Positions 21,621 through 34,012 of a stretch of DNA of 64,000 nucleotides are shown piece after piece. Within the stretch, counting starts at the first letter, position 1; each line of letters starts with the position of its first letter. The notes beneath the pieces were generated by a model that did no database searches, was not told the DNA's origin, and saw only the letters and a program-made list of their open reading frames with translations. Source of the stretch: Trema orientale (taxonomy: Eukaryota; Streptophyta; Magnoliopsida; Rosales; Cannabaceae); NCBI GenBank assembly GCA_002914845.1, contig JXTC01000095.1:492156-556155 (forward strand), written 5' to 3'. Made by a program: the position numbers and the translations under genes.

Positions 21621-22352
21621 CTATATAAACTTGTTACTCTTCCTGGTCAATTGTGTAAGTGGTATAGCTATCTTAGAAAATCCTTCAATGAATCTTCTGT
21701 AGTAACCGGCCAAACTTAGAAAACTTCTGATCTCTGTAATATTGGTAGGTCTAGACCAATTATTAACTGCCTCAACCTTGATTGGGTCAATAGAAATTCC
21801 ATTCTGAGAGACAACGTGACCAAGAAACGATACTTTTTCTAACCAAAATTCACATTTCTTGAATTTAGCATACGACTCTTTCTCTTTCAGTATTTGTAGA
21901 GTGATCCTCAAATGTTCCCTATCCTCTTCTCTAGATCGTGAGTACACCAAAATGTCATCAATGAACAAAATAACGAACTTGTCTAAGAATTCCTTGAATA
22001 CTTTATTCATTAAATCCATAAATGCTGCTGGAGCATTAGTTAGACCAAACAGCATTATTAGAAACACATAATGACCATACCGAGTTCAAAAAGCAGTCTT
22101 CAGAATATCTTCCTCTCTGACTCTCAACTGATGGTAACCAGATCTCAAATCAATCTTTGAAAACACAGAAACACCCTGTAGTTGATCAAACAAATCATCG
22201 ATACGAGGTAAGAGATACTTATTTTTAATAATCACTTTGTTAATCTCTCTATAGTTAATACACAATCGCATAGTGCGATCTTTCTTTTTCACAAACAGAA
22301 TTGGCGCACCCCACGGTGAAAAGCTAGGATGTACAAATCCTTTGTCTAGCAA
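21621..22352 (-). pseudogene. Reverse transcriptase of the chromovirus
   Basis: Motifs in order: [55 protein letters not shown], then [10 protein letters not shown] and the active site [10 protein letters not shown], and later FLGHVVS and [12 protein letters not shown]. One in-frame TGA at 22086-22088 (KTAF-stop-TRYGHY) separates the two open parts; an Arg CGA there would keep the frame, so one C to T change explains it. Same frame as protease and RNase H. Confidence 0.9.
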
Positions 22353-22382
22353 TTCTTGTAACTGAGTCTTTAACTCCTTTAA

Positions 22383-23265
22383 TTATGTTGGGGCCATCCT
22401 ATAGGGTGTCTTAGAAATAGGTGCAGTACCTGCTACCAAATCAATAGCAAAATCAATTTCTCTTACAGGTGACAAACCTGGTAAATCTTCCTGAAATATT
22501 TCCAAAAAATCTTGCACAACTGGCACATCTTCTGTCCTTAACTTCTGCTCCATAGATGTATGAAAAATACTGGCCAAATACCCTATACCACCTTTCCCTA
22601 ACAATTTCTGAGCTTTCATGGCTGAGATCAAAGAAAACTCGGTTTTATACTGAGTACCCATAAGTGTGAACTGATCATTATTAGGAGGATGAAATGTCAC
22701 CATTTTGTTTTTACAGTCAATCTTAGCAAAATACTTTGATAGCCAATCCATACCCAAAATGATTTCATAGTCATCCATTTCAAGCACAATTAAGTCCGTA
22801 AATAACTTTTTATCATCCACCATAATAAGACATACTCTCAAAATTTTATTTGAATACATGACCTCTCTAAAGGGAAGTGTAGTACCAAATGGAGTACTCA
22901 TTTGATCTGTAGGATGACCCAATCTCCTCACAAATGTTAATGATATATGTGAATGCGTGGATCCTGAATCTATTAATACATGAGCTATAATGCCAGAAAT
23001 TAATATCTTACCTGTGATAACAGATGGGTCTGCCTCGGTCTCAAGTCTCATATCTGTCTCAGTCATGGCGTACAGCCTACCACTAGGTTTCTTCTGATCA
23101 TTTGCCGCTTCAGGGCAATCTTTAATGAAATGACCACTTTTACCGTATCTGAAGCATAACCTTGCAGCTCTATGACACTCTCCAATATGATCCTTGCCAC
23201 AGAGTTTGCACTGCTATAAACCAGTAGTAGTGGTGCCTTGGTCAATCCTGGGATGCTTATCTTGA
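22383..23265 (-). pseudogene. Gag zinc knuckles and aspartic protease of the chromovirus
   Basis: The protease has LIDSGSTHSHIS with the D-S-G active site and the later ILGMDWL. Just upstream in the same frame (23066-23245) are the knuckles CKLCGKDHIGEC and CFRYGKSGHFIKDC. In the second the expected second Cys is Tyr, a single G to A change. The frame differs from the N-terminal gag, so a frameshift lies near 23340. The protease would cut the Gag-Pol polyprotein. Confidence 0.85.
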
Positions 23266-24144
23266 TCAGGTCGAGGCTATTGAGCTGGAACTTCCTTCAT
23301 CTTTATATCCTGAGCATGTTGAAACTGAGTCTGTCCTCTTCCTACAAAAACCAGGTCTAAAACCTCTTTGCATCTCTCTAGCCTGTCTTTCTCTCCTGAT
23401 CTTTTCTTTATCCATAACATCTTTCTCTGCCTGCTCGGCATCTAGTGCCCTGTCTGCAATCAGAGCAAATGGTACACCTCGTATTTTACCAGATTTCAAA
23501 TCCCTCACAATAGTCTTCCTTAGGCCCTGTGTAAACTGATCTACCTTTAACTCATTAGTGGCAACCATGTGAAGTGCATATTGCGATAACTCATCAAACT
23601 TACGGATGTATTCTACAACAGACATTTCATCCTGCTTCAAATTAGCAAACTCAACCCTCCTGCTAGCTCTCATGGCATCGGTAAAGTATTTTCCATAAAA
23701 TAACTCTCTAAACCTCTCCCAGGTTATAGTAGTGATACCATGAATAGTACTCATAGTGTCCCACCAATATTCAGCATGGTGTCTCAGCATAAAACTAGCA
23801 CAAGGAACCTTATCTGCATCAGTAACCTTGGCGTAAGCCAGCATACGCTCAGTAGTCCTAATCCACTGCTCTGCTTGTATTAGATCAACCCCGCCATCAA
23901 AGTTTGGAGGCTAGAGTATCCTGAATCTTTCCTCAGTACTTTTACTAGCATCTTGCCTATGTTGAAGTGGTGGTGGTGGGGGGTTAGGTTAATTTTCTTG
24001 TCTCATATGTTGCTCCAAAATATTTTGTATCAAAGAAGCCAACTGTTCAACCTGATTATCACCCTGTGAAGAAGACGCACCCCTCTCAAAATTATCTTGA
24101 CCCCGAATAGTCACCGTACTGATATCCTGACACCCAGATTCCAT
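23266..24144 (-). pseudogene. Gag (capsid part) of the chromovirus
   Basis: Starts at the ATG at 24142-24144, 164 bases inside the PBS, with MESGCQDISTVTIRG. A stop near 23990 precedes the open stretch 23266-23844. That stretch shows the retrotransposon gag core: ASFMLRHHAEYWWDT, ITWERFRELFYGKYF, RRVEFANLKQ, VVEYIRKFDELSQYA. Gag forms the virus-like particle that packages the RNA. The frame is lost near 23340. Confidence 0.85.
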
Positions 24145-24307
24145 AGTTCTAATTATAGCTAATAATAATCATCACCAGAATATGAATGCAATAAAAAAAA
24201 ATTGAACAGATATCAAAAAGCATATTAAACACTTACAGAGAAGTGAGGCTTCCTTTCCTTCCCGACGTATGTATATAAGCGGTCTTCAGAATCATTTTAG
24301 AATATAA

Positions 24308-24319
24308 GCTCTGATACCA
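24308..24319 (-). promoter_or_regulatory. Primer binding site, initiator Met tRNA
   Basis: GCTCTGATACCA is a perfect reverse complement of TGGTATCAGAGC, two bases from the 5' LTR start at 24322. Confidence 0.9.
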
Positions 24320-24321
24320 AT

Positions 24322-27030
24322 TGTGACATCCCCCAATCCCACACATGTACGTAAGGATATTTGTATAAATATTTAGTGAGATCGAGAGACGCTACTTGAC
24401 TTAGAACTAATAAAATAAGAAAAAATTAAAACTTTTGACTTTCTAGAAAGAGAAAGAAAAACTCTACTCATTTTTACATATAGTATAATTTATACATACA
24501 TACATACTCCCAAAGTGGACTTCTCATAAAAATATACATAATGTACGCACACTCAAAACAGATACAAAATTCTCAGTTAGGAAACCACAGTGTCAAAATG
24601 CTCATATACACAAGCCGCGGTCGGAAAGTCGGCGCTCCTCTTCTAAACTCACATATGAGCAATATCATCTGCAATGTAAGAATGTTTGTGAATATAAAAC
24701 TCAGTAAGTAACGAGTGCAAATACAACGTGCATATTCTAGAAAACAGATAATGGTATGACTAGGATCCCTGTGTATTTTGTATTGCCTGACAAGACTGTG
24801 AATCATATACTGAGCCACTCAGATAACTAATAACTAATCATAAGCCGTCTTATGGAGGTCTCGAGTCTCAAATACATTTTGAACCCCTCTGTGTACTGCA
24901 GAAGTCCTCCTTATACCACTATCAGAGTGTTCTCGAAAGAACTAAATATTGTCCTCGAAGGAACCTAATAATGTCCGCGAAGGAACCAAATAATTGAGCA
25001 CTGGCCCACCACACCCTATTCACTAATACTCATCAGGCAATATAAATACACCACATGTTCATGCCTCATGTATGTCGGAATAACAGATTTAGATATTTAT
25101 GCTTTAGGCATAATAGAATAACAAATACAACTTTTCATATAATTCAAGGATTCCACATGTTCGCAGAATAAATAATTTCTTACATTGCAGGTATAACGTT
25201 ACTTACCTTGTATCCGACAGAAAAGATAGTGAAAAGGGTCAGTATGAACCAAAATGAACAACAATGAACCAAAATGGTACATACTTTCATAAAAACTAGT
25301 CCATTTGCTTCTAAATGGTACCATTTGGTTTTAAAAATATTTGGACAGCACCTTCCCTATTTTTAGGACATTCCCACATGATTAAAATCATGGTTTAAGA
25401 TCTGCAATAACAATCCACAAGCTAATTCCCACATATACTTCTCAAAGAGGATCATTTGGAACAACCTAGGTGCACTTGAATTCCTTTCGGTTTAAACAAA
25501 GTTTAAAACCACTTTTACACTTGTATATCATCATAACCAGCCAGTAAATAGGTGTAATCTACATAAAAGGATCAATGTCTTGCACATTCCAAGTAATGAA
25601 ATCAAATTACAAGTGTAGATAACTTATTTCAATAATGAAAACACTTGAATCCACAAATAGCAAACTTTGGGGCTTTAAGACTAACTTTAATCCTCCACTT
25701 AAATTATATATTTCCAATCATATATATGGTTTTCTAAGACCTTTATTCTTCAAATAAAAGCTTTAATTTAAGAGCTAATGCAATAGAAATAAATTACCAA
25801 TTCTAAATTCCATAAAAACCTCACCTTGACTAGTTTGAACCTTTGTCATAGCTCTTGCCTTCTTCTTCCACAAAACTGATTTCTATGGCCTAGAAATTGA
25901 TCTTAGGACTCAAGAGGACCTAAAGGAATCATTATTTAAGTGGTATCAAGTGGAGAATTGAAATAAGAAAACAAAACCTAGGAAGGAAAATTAGTAGAAT
26001 TACCTTGACTAGTTTGGACCTATCTTGCTTTCTTGAGCTCCAAATTGAGTTCTACCACTTGAAAACTCTTGGAAATAGTTAAGGGGAGCTGAGAAAAGTC
26101 TAAAAATGAGTGGGAGAGTTTCAAGTCATGGCTGGAGAGAAAGGAGAAGAAAATGACCAGATTTGGTAAAAAAGTGATACTTAATGACTAAGAAATGGCA
26201 TAACTTAAGTTCTAAGGGGTATTTTGAGAATTTTGCACCTTATTTTCCATGTGTCTAGCTCTAAAACATCCTTAGCATACTCACTACGTTGCTGGTCCAT
26301 CCTATACACCCAAGTGTAGACCAAAATGGTGAAACCTAGCTTAAGAGGTGAAAACTAGTCATACTTTGACCTATAATCCCATATGGCCAATCTTTTTGTA
26401 ATCTAGTGAAACCTAGCCCCATAACCAATCATTAAACATAAAAATAAGTCAATTAGACTCCAACTAATAATGCAAACAAAGTATCAATGTCTAATTATTA
26501 AAGTGCACAAAGATGACATTATGCGATTAAGCTTAATCTAAGCTAGCTTAGTGTAATTAAACACGGTTCAGTACAGTAACTACCACCTCGTGCTTACCTG
26601 AAACTAATATTTTGAAAAATGCTAGAAATGGTTTCTACACATTAAATAAAAGCTATTTGACGTGTTAAACGCATAGTGAATTTAGCTCCGAAAAGCGTGA
26701 AAAATGTATTTTACCGAAAAATTACTATTTGACCAAGTTATCAACATACATGATTTTAATGCATGTTCATATAGTATTACTATTCGTAAATGTATTCTTT
26801 ATTCCTTTCACACACCAAGCTCTCTCTCTCTCTCTCTCTCTGAGGGTACTGAGCCTTTACAATATATAGGAGCACCTCCACAAACATTAGTACAATAATA
26901 CAGATCATTTAACAATCAAAATAAGTAATTAACCATGAAATTGATATTAGTTACTTGATATGTCTATTATGTAATACGAATATGTTTATTATTGGCTTAT
27001 TATATATATATGAAAATCTTGGGTATCACA
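24322..27030 (-). repeat. 5' LTR of the chromovirus
   Basis: Runs TGTGACATCCCCC to GGGTATCACA. Compared with the left LTR it has one fewer 22-bp unit, a deletion of about 145 bp near 25237 filled by short copied pieces, a longer (CT)n run at about 26819-26842 and a repeated TTGACTAGTTTG(A/G)ACC piece near 26005. Confidence 0.92.
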
Positions 27031-27168
27031 ATCAAAATTTTATATACTAAAACATGATATCAAATCAGACTCTCACTTTTCTTGAAAAAAATTTATATAT
27101 TTCTTGAAAATGAAATCTATTAGAATTTTTTTTCTTTTCCTCCAAAAATCCAAGTTCCAAACGGAGTC
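27031..27168. mobile_element. Harbinger-like MITE, right half
   Basis: Ends TCCAAACGGAGTC, the inverted partner of 16629-16641, then TTA at 27169-27171. Together with the left half the MITE would be about 280 bp. Confidence 0.62.
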
Positions 27169-27171
27169 TTA

Positions 27172-27951
27172 AAGCTCATAGAAAAACTTTGAACAACAAA
27201 TATCTAGAATTTCAATTCATGTGCCAGCTTTGTCTTACTTCAGATTTTTCGAGTGTATATAAATCAATTACATATAACCATTCGCAACCCAAATCGTTTT
27301 ATGCAAACAAGTAAACTGTGAAAGACTCTAATATAAAATTCACAAACTCTATTAGTCTTTTGTTCATACCACTCTCCACTAATGTAAACTATTATGACAC
27401 TAATGATTATTAGGACTATTATACTTGTAATGTATGGCTAAAATTATGGTAGAATAATAGTCAATATAGTAGCTCAAATCACCCCAAGTGCATAATTTAT
27501 TCTCGAATTTTTTAGACCCTTAAACTTGGACATTCCATAAAATTTTTTCGAAACTGATATTTTTCAAAGGTACCCCATCAATTGATTAAAAGGTAGTATT
27601 TTTATAATAATATTTTTCAAAATAAATTTGAGTTTTTCAAAAAAAAAAAATTTGACCATTCAGAATTTTTATATTTTTTTCAAAATTTTATCATATGAAA
27701 TTAAATTTCTTCAAAATTTTTTGACACTCCTATAAAATGTTATTTTAAGAAAGACTGATAAAAGTCACTTAGCCCCAAAGTATTGCTACCCATGTCCTTT
27801 GAGGAATTTTTTTTTTTATATAGATAAAATTTCAAAAAAAAATTGAAAATTTCAAATTTTAAAATTAATTAAAAAATTCTAGATTTTTTTTAAAAAAATA
27901 CCATTTTTGACAATATTTAGAATAATAGCACTTTTTACTAATTAACAAAAT
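27172..27951. other. AT-rich intergenic sequence
   Basis: No gene. The part 27560-27740 (ATCAATTGATTAAAAGGTAGTATTTTTATAA, then TTTTATCATAT) is a direct relative of 32080-32260. Otherwise nothing recognised. Confidence 0.5.
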
Positions 27952-28435
27952 ACTCGAGGTAACCGGTTAAGTTACCCAAGGTAATACCTCAAGTAACTCA
28001 ATTGGTTACGCTAGGTAACCCGACTGATTACTTTGAGTATGAGAAAAAATACTAATTTTGAAGAGAAAGTGAAACTTGTTTTTTAAAATAGTTTGGATAA
28101 GTGGTGTTCTTCTAAATAAACTTTTAAAAAATGATATTTTAAATAATTTTTGGATTTTTTAAAAATTCAGCCTATCCAAGATTTTTTAAATTTTTGGACT
28201 TTGGGCTTAGATTTTTATACGAATCCTATGTCCTTTCCGCTTATATAAAATAAAAAATTAAAAAGGGGTTTTAAGGGTTTTACGGTAAAAAGAAAAAATA
28301 ATTACAAATATACGGTGTTCTAAAATATTTCAGTTTACATATGGGACGTGGCTGTCATTTATACAAAAGAAAGTGAAAAACACGGAGTACGTTATATATT
28401 AGTAAACATGATACATAACCAATAATATAAGTTGG

Positions 28436-28495
28436 TATAGAAGTTTAGCACTGCCGTTGCTACTCTCTCTATCATGTTAACGGTTCAAATCCCCA
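28436..28495 (+). other. tRNA-like head (B-box match)
   Basis: Contains AACGGTTCAAATCC, a good B box, about 50 bases after TATAGAAGTTTAGCAC. A similar unit lies in the other orientation at 63270-63345. It is not a convincing complete tRNA. Confidence 0.35.
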
Positions 28496-28960
28496 TACCT
28501 TGGATTTTTATTTTTCATTTCCTTTTTCAATTTGAGTTTTATTTCCCTTTTTGTTTTCCCTTTTTTATTTTACCTTTAACCTTGATCTTCCATTTTTTTT
28601 TTAACTTTCTTTTCCTTTTTTTTTTTGAAGTTTTTTGTTTCATTTCTTTTTTTTCTTTTCTTTTACATATTTTAATTCTTCTTTTCCTCTCATCCTTTTT
28701 TTAGGAGTCACATACTCTTTTTTTTTTTGTTCTTTTACTATATTTTAATTCTTTTTCCTTTCATTTCTTTGGAGGAGCCACAAAAATTATTTTTTATTTT
28801 TTTATTTTTAGGGATAGAAAGACCTACTTTTTTTTCCTTCTTAAAGACATGAGGTTTTATTTTTTATTTTTCCCTTTAAGTTTTAAGAAATGAGGAAAAT
28901 ATTTTTTTCTTATTATTTAATTCTTTTTACAAAGATTTTTATTCTTTTTATTGACCTTTA
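28496..28960 (+). repeat. Pyrimidine-rich low-complexity tract
   Basis: Degenerate CTTTTTTCCTTTT sequence, the mirror of the GGAAAAAAGAAAG blocks at 62150-63260. A 76-residue frame inside (28474-28704) is F/L/I low-complexity and rejected as a gene. Confidence 0.7.
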
Positions 28961-29014
28961 ATTATTGTTATTATAAAAAATGAGAAATTATTAGATTGAA
29001 CTAGTAATTTTCAA

Positions 29015-30572
29015 AGTTACCATATAACCAACTATCTAAGCGGTTACCAGTAACAACTATTTCATAACTATGGTAACCGCTTAGGTTACTAGTTACTGGT
29101 AACGAATCTAGTTACTGTTTTCCACACTTAGGGCATGTTATAAGACTGGTGGCTAGTTTCTAGACTGATAACTAGTTATTAGGATGGTGACTGGTAGCCA
29201 ATGTAGTCAATATTACTGAAAACTGATTACTATAATTATTGTGACCTAGTTACCGGTTATTAGTTTATCTAGTTATTAGTAACCAGTTACCAATCTAGTT
29301 ACTACTAACTAATATTATTACTATTACTAATTTTTTTGATTAGTGATTACTAGTTTTTTTTAGTTACTGGTTACTAATAACCAGTTACTGATCTGGTTAT
29401 TTATCACCAATTTATTTACTAGTTTCAAGACTGATAACTAGTTTCCAGTTGCACGACTGATGACTAATTACTGGTAACCACTTACAGTAACCGATATAGT
29501 TACTGGTTTCCATACTAGCGAGATTGGTTATTAGGTTCCAAACTAGTGACCACTTACAAGACTTGATAACCAATCTTAATCTAGTTAATTACAAGTTTCC
29601 AAACTGATGGCTAGTTATAAGACTAGTGCTTAGTGTTTCTAGATTGGTAACTGATAATACTAATTATCAATTATTAATCTAGTTACCAATTACTAATTTG
29701 ATTATTGGTTACTAGTTACTAGTAATCAATCTTGTAATATTAGTAACTAATAACTATTCTTGTAATTGATAACTTGTAATCAAATTAATAACTTATAACC
29801 GGTAACTAAATTGGTTGAAAGTAAATCAGAAACTATTAACCCTAATGAATCAGTAATAAAAAAATAAAATAAAATACCGGGAACTAGAGAATAGTTACAA
29901 TTAACCATAAAAAATTATGGTTACCAGTTACTTGGTTACTGCTTTCCGATTACTTCATTATTGCTTACTGGTTACTAACAACCAATTTGGTTACTAGTAA
30001 CCAGTAACTAATTTTATTACTACTTATTAATTACAAAAATAGTAATTATTTACCAATTATAGAGTTAATTATTGGTTACTAGTTGCCAGTTACTAATAAA
30101 GATTGATTAGTATCCAATGATCATTTTAGTAACTGGTTATAATTTTATTACATAGCAATTGGTAACTACTCTTGTAATCGATAACGAGTAACTAATAACT
30201 AATAACTGGTTACCAGTAATTGATACTACTACTCTGAAAAGCCAGTAACTGGTAACAAATAACCAATATCCAAAGTGGTAATTAGTTACTAGATTGGTTA
30301 CTTACTGGTAACTAAAGTAACCACTAACCAATCTTGTAAGTGGCAACCAGTAACTAAATTAGTAACTAGTGTCAAGGTATCGACACCAGCCAACTTTGTA
30401 ATCGGTAACTAGTAACTGATACCACCACTCTGAAAGCTAATAACTAATAACCATTACCCAAATTAGTTATTGGTTATTTAATGGTTACTGAAATAACTAT
30501 TAATCAGTCTTGTAACTAGCAACCAGTAACTAGTATCTAAGTATCAGTAATCGATAACAAGTAACCAATAAA
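29015..30572. repeat. Degenerate GTTAC/GTAAC repeat array
   Basis: About 1.55 kb dominated by GGTTACTAGTAACC-like strings, with GTTAC and its reverse complement GTAAC intermixed. No fixed long period is apparent. The array is strand-symmetric and can form very many short hairpins. It is not the plant telomere repeat. Confidence 0.85.
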
Positions 30573-31231
30573 CAATTTAAAAATTTAATTTTTAATTTAA
30601 AAATTATAAAAAAAATAAAAAAGGAATAAAAATGAAAAAAGAATTAAAAAAAATTGAAATGCTGATTCTCGAAAGATCGAAGAAGATGAAAATTGTGGAA
30701 TACGGAAGAATAATGGCGAAGAAAGAGAAACTCTAGTTACAAGAAGCTAAAGGGCTACAACTGCGGGAAGATGAGAGGGAGAAAAGAGCCTTTAAGGGCC
30801 CAAGAAAACAAAACGTAAAAAAATGGTATTTTTCGAAATATTATTGTATGGGAACAACATTTTTTAAGAGCCACCGTACATACCTAATTCTTTTTGTAAT
30901 GTTTCATGTTTTCCCTAATTTTCACAATAAAAAAGGCCTAAAAGCAAGAAAGCTATGTATAGGGCAGTTTTAGATGAATCATGTTATTTCGAGATTATAA
31001 ATTGAAAAATGAGATTTTTAGAAAAATATTGGTAACTATACAAAATTTTTGAAAAATATAGACAGGGAAAAAAAATTTAAAAAAATACAAACTTATGCAT
31101 AAACTTGGGAGAATAAGGCTAGGAACTTTAATTTTACATAATTGATATTTTATAAAGCAAGGTTAAAAATATGGTACTTTTGAAAATCAATTACAAAATG
31201 ATATTTTTGTAAATATGTATATTAATTACAA
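30573..31231. other. AT-rich part inside the foldback element
   Basis: No gene recognised; A-rich near 30600-30660 and a slightly purine-rich stretch at 30660-30800. Confidence 0.45.
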
Positions 31232-31478
31232 AAATTCAGGCCCAAAGTTCAAAAAATTGAAAAAAAATTCCCGAATAGGCTGAATTTTTTGAGAAGTTCT
31301 GGATTTATTTATAAAATTATCATTTTAAATAATTAGAAAAGTACCACTTTTAAAAGTATCTAGATAAATACTACTTTTTCTTCAAAATTAGAAATTTTCA
31401 AAGGTACTCAATAATCAGTCAAGTTATTTGGTATAACTAATCGAGTTACTTGAGATAAATAGTTTGGTTACCTCGAGT

Positions 31479-33535
31479 AACTTGACCAGTAGAGATGGTA
31501 ATATAACCCATAGTTATAGGCACTGTGATTATCATATCTGAATGGGGAGAGGAAAAATCATTTTTAACTGAAAAAATGATTGGAGTCGTGAATAACCACA
31601 ATATAGACATGCGAGTATGGTGCGCTAACGGTGTCAATATAATCTGCCCTATATCTACGCTGATATACATATTCATATAATAAATGACTATGCATATGAA
31701 TATATATTTTATTTTACACTCATATATATATATTAAAAAAATAAAGAGTTTGGAGACTTACATGTGTATATATATATTTGAATTTTTGAGTTTGAAAGTT
31801 ATTTAGTATATTATTGTGTTTGATGTTATATTTACTATGAAAAGAACAATTATATATATATTTAGCATTTTAGTTCTACAATTTTCTTATTTTCTCATTA
31901 TCAACGAGTAATGGATAACCATAGTTTTTCTTTTTATCCATTAGTTAATCCTACACCGCCCCTGCATCTAAAATAATAATTAATAGGATAAGTACGGTAT
32001 TGTAATTAACCTATAGGGATTGAGATCGCAATTCAAAAACCATCCCCAATACCCCTTTGCTATTCCTATTGACCAGTTACCTTAAGTATCTCATCAATTA
32101 ATAAAAAATAGTATTTTTATAAATACTTTTAAAAACGGTATTTTTGTAAATAAATCCATAAGTTTTTAAAGAAGTTTAAAATCTGAAATTTTCTTTTTCT
32201 TTTTTATTTTTTCAAAATTTTATCATATAATATCAAATTTTCTAGAAGATTTACTAAAATCGTATAAAAACGAATAAAAGAGACCACATACAGTATTTTT
32301 AAATATTTTTTTGGAAAACTATAATGAATATAAGCCACCTCTATTTTTTCTCTCTTCACCCCTTATCTAAATAAACCCCTCATGAAATTTTAAATCTTAG
32401 AATTTTCTTTTCTCACACCTCCTAAATTTTGTGAATTCCAAATTTACCCATTAGGTAAAGTTTCTTTTCTCACCCATTTGTTAGTTCCTTACTTATTTTT
32501 AAAAACTCTTTCTTCCTCATTGCCGTTCATTTTTTCCTTGTTCCTATTCATAGTTTTTTATGATCCACTGCAAACGTAATAAAATGATTCTTTTTTTTTA
32601 GTTTTATTTTTCTAATACTCGAATCTTCTTTTTCATTTTTATAAAAAATTATTAAGATAAAGGCCTATGGAAAAAAAAAAAAAACTAAACCTTAATAATT
32701 AATAACCTATGGATGCTAAGTCCAGGTTTTAGTTGTACTTTATTTTACTTTTTTTTTTAATCAATAAGACTTCCCTCAGCAAACTGATAAAGGAAAAATA
32801 GAAACATAAGAGCTGCCAAAAAAAAAAAACAAAAAAACAAAAAACAAAAAATTAGAAATACTTTCAACCAATGTATAGTTAAATTTTCAATGAGAAATAA
32901 TTAGTGCTAATTCCTAAAGTAATTTTAGGATTATGATTGGATTTCATATATAAAATTATATATCTTCAAGTTTATATCTGAAGTTGTAAGAGTTTACTGA
33001 GTATACTGAGTATGTAGAGGGGTATGATAAGAATAAAGATATATTATTTGACATATATTATTATTTGACACTTTAAGTGTGTATTTATGTCATTTTGCAT
33101 AAGGGTATTTTGGTATGAGAAATAATAAATTAATGGCGGCGAGGAGAGAAGAGGAGTCATAGAGCCACCCTAAATATAATTTCCTCTTAAAAATTTGGAT
33201 GCTTTTCTACATGGTGATTTAAAACAGAATATCAGAAATATGGTACTCACTTTTTATTTTTTTTTCTCATATGATATTTTATTGAAAAATACCATATTTG
33301 CTTTTCCACTCTTCTATCTCTCAGATCTAGCATATGTAGAATAAGGCCAAAGCTCCAATCCTATTCCCTCTCTTAGCTATGGTGGTTCCACTCCTTCTTC
33401 TTCTTCTTCTGATGAAGTCCAACGTAGTAATGGGTTTTGGTAGTTCAACGATAGAACTAGACATATGGTGCATTATTTGGTTGAGTCTCACCCATTAAGG
33501 TATTCGTGGTTCATTTTTATGGAAATTTTCCGGAA
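31479..33535. other. AT-rich intergenic sequence
   Basis: Nothing convincingly coding. 32080-32260 is a diverged direct copy of 27560-27740. A (CTT)n run lies at about 33394-33411 inside a 39-codon frame (33379-33498) with a leucine-rich start; it is too short and unsupported to call. Confidence 0.45.
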
Positions 33536-34003
33536 GGGTTTTTGGCATAATTAGTCCCTGAATTTTTTGACGATTTGCAATGTATCCCCTAAATTTTTTT
33601 TTTTTGGCAATTAAGACCCTGAATTTAGAATTTTTGGCAATATATCCCTGAACTTTTATTTTTGGCAATTAGGACCCTGAATTTAGAGTTTTTGGCATGA
33701 TTGCCCCTGAATTTTTCGTTGATTTGTAATTTATTTTTTAATTGTTTAAAAATCTGCATATAACTCAGGGGATATATTGCAAATCAGCGAAAAATTCAGG
33801 GACTAATCATGCCAAAAATCTTAAATTCAGGGTCTCAATTGCCAAAAAAAAAAGTTCAGGGGATACATTGCAAATCTACGAAAAATTCAGGGGCTAATCA
33901 TGTTAAAAATTCTAAATTCAGGGTCCTAATTGCCAAAAAAAAAAGTTCAGGGGATACATTGTAAACCATCGAAAAATTCAGGGACTAATCATGCCAAAAA
34001 CCC
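33536..34003. mobile_element. Mutator-type MITE with 9-bp target duplication
   Basis: A 468-bp element with ends GGGTTTTTGGC and GCCAAAAACCC. The 9-bp duplication TTTCCGGAA is perfect on both sides (33527-33535 and 34004-34012), the size typical of Mutator-like elements. The body is built from repeated AATTCAGGG(A/G)CTAAT and GGCAATTA(A/G)GACCCTGAATTT blocks in both orientations, so most of it can fold back. No transposase. Confidence 0.9.
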
Positions 34004-34012
34004 TTTCCGGAA

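Larger units (their letters stand above)
16771..27030 (-). mobile_element. Tekay/Del-type chromovirus (Ty3/gypsy)
   Basis: A minus-strand element with two LTRs (16771-19602 and 24322-27030), PBS, PPT, and gag, protease, RT, RNase H, integrase and chromodomain in the standard gypsy order. The C-terminal chromodomain places it in the chromoviruses; long LTRs (about 2.8 kb) and sequence style suggest the Tekay/Del branch. By eye about ten differences occur in the first 100 aligned LTR bases, so it is not recent. All genes contain stops or frameshifts. The immediate flanks GATGA and ATCAA are not a clean target duplication, although the enclosing MITE is split at this point. Confidence 0.9.
27952..31478. 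mobile_element. Foldback-like element with GTTAC core
   Basis: Two inverted arms of about 250 bp, 27952-28210 and 31232-31478, bound a core made of a tRNA-like head, a pyrimidine tract and a long GTTAC/GTAAC array. The arms share CTCGAGGTAACC, ACTGATTA, CTAATTTTGAAGA, TTCAGCCTAT and ACTTTGGGC in mirrored order. No transposase is visible and no target duplication could be fixed. It may be a non-autonomous DNA element or a locally inverted duplication. Confidence 0.5.

Noticed and set aside
16766..27035. Target duplication of the chromovirus
   Set aside because: Flanks GATGA and ATCAA do not match; no shift of the ends gives a convincing duplication.
28474..28704. A 76-residue frame of F, L and I
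   Set aside because: It is translation of a pyrimidine-rich low-complexity tract.
29015..30572. Interstitial telomere repeat
   Set aside because: Words are GTTAC/GTAAC, not TTTAGGG, and both orientations are mixed.
33379..33498. A 39-codon frame with a leucine-rich, signal-peptide-like start
   Set aside because: Created by a (CTT)n repeat, short, no support beyond the start.
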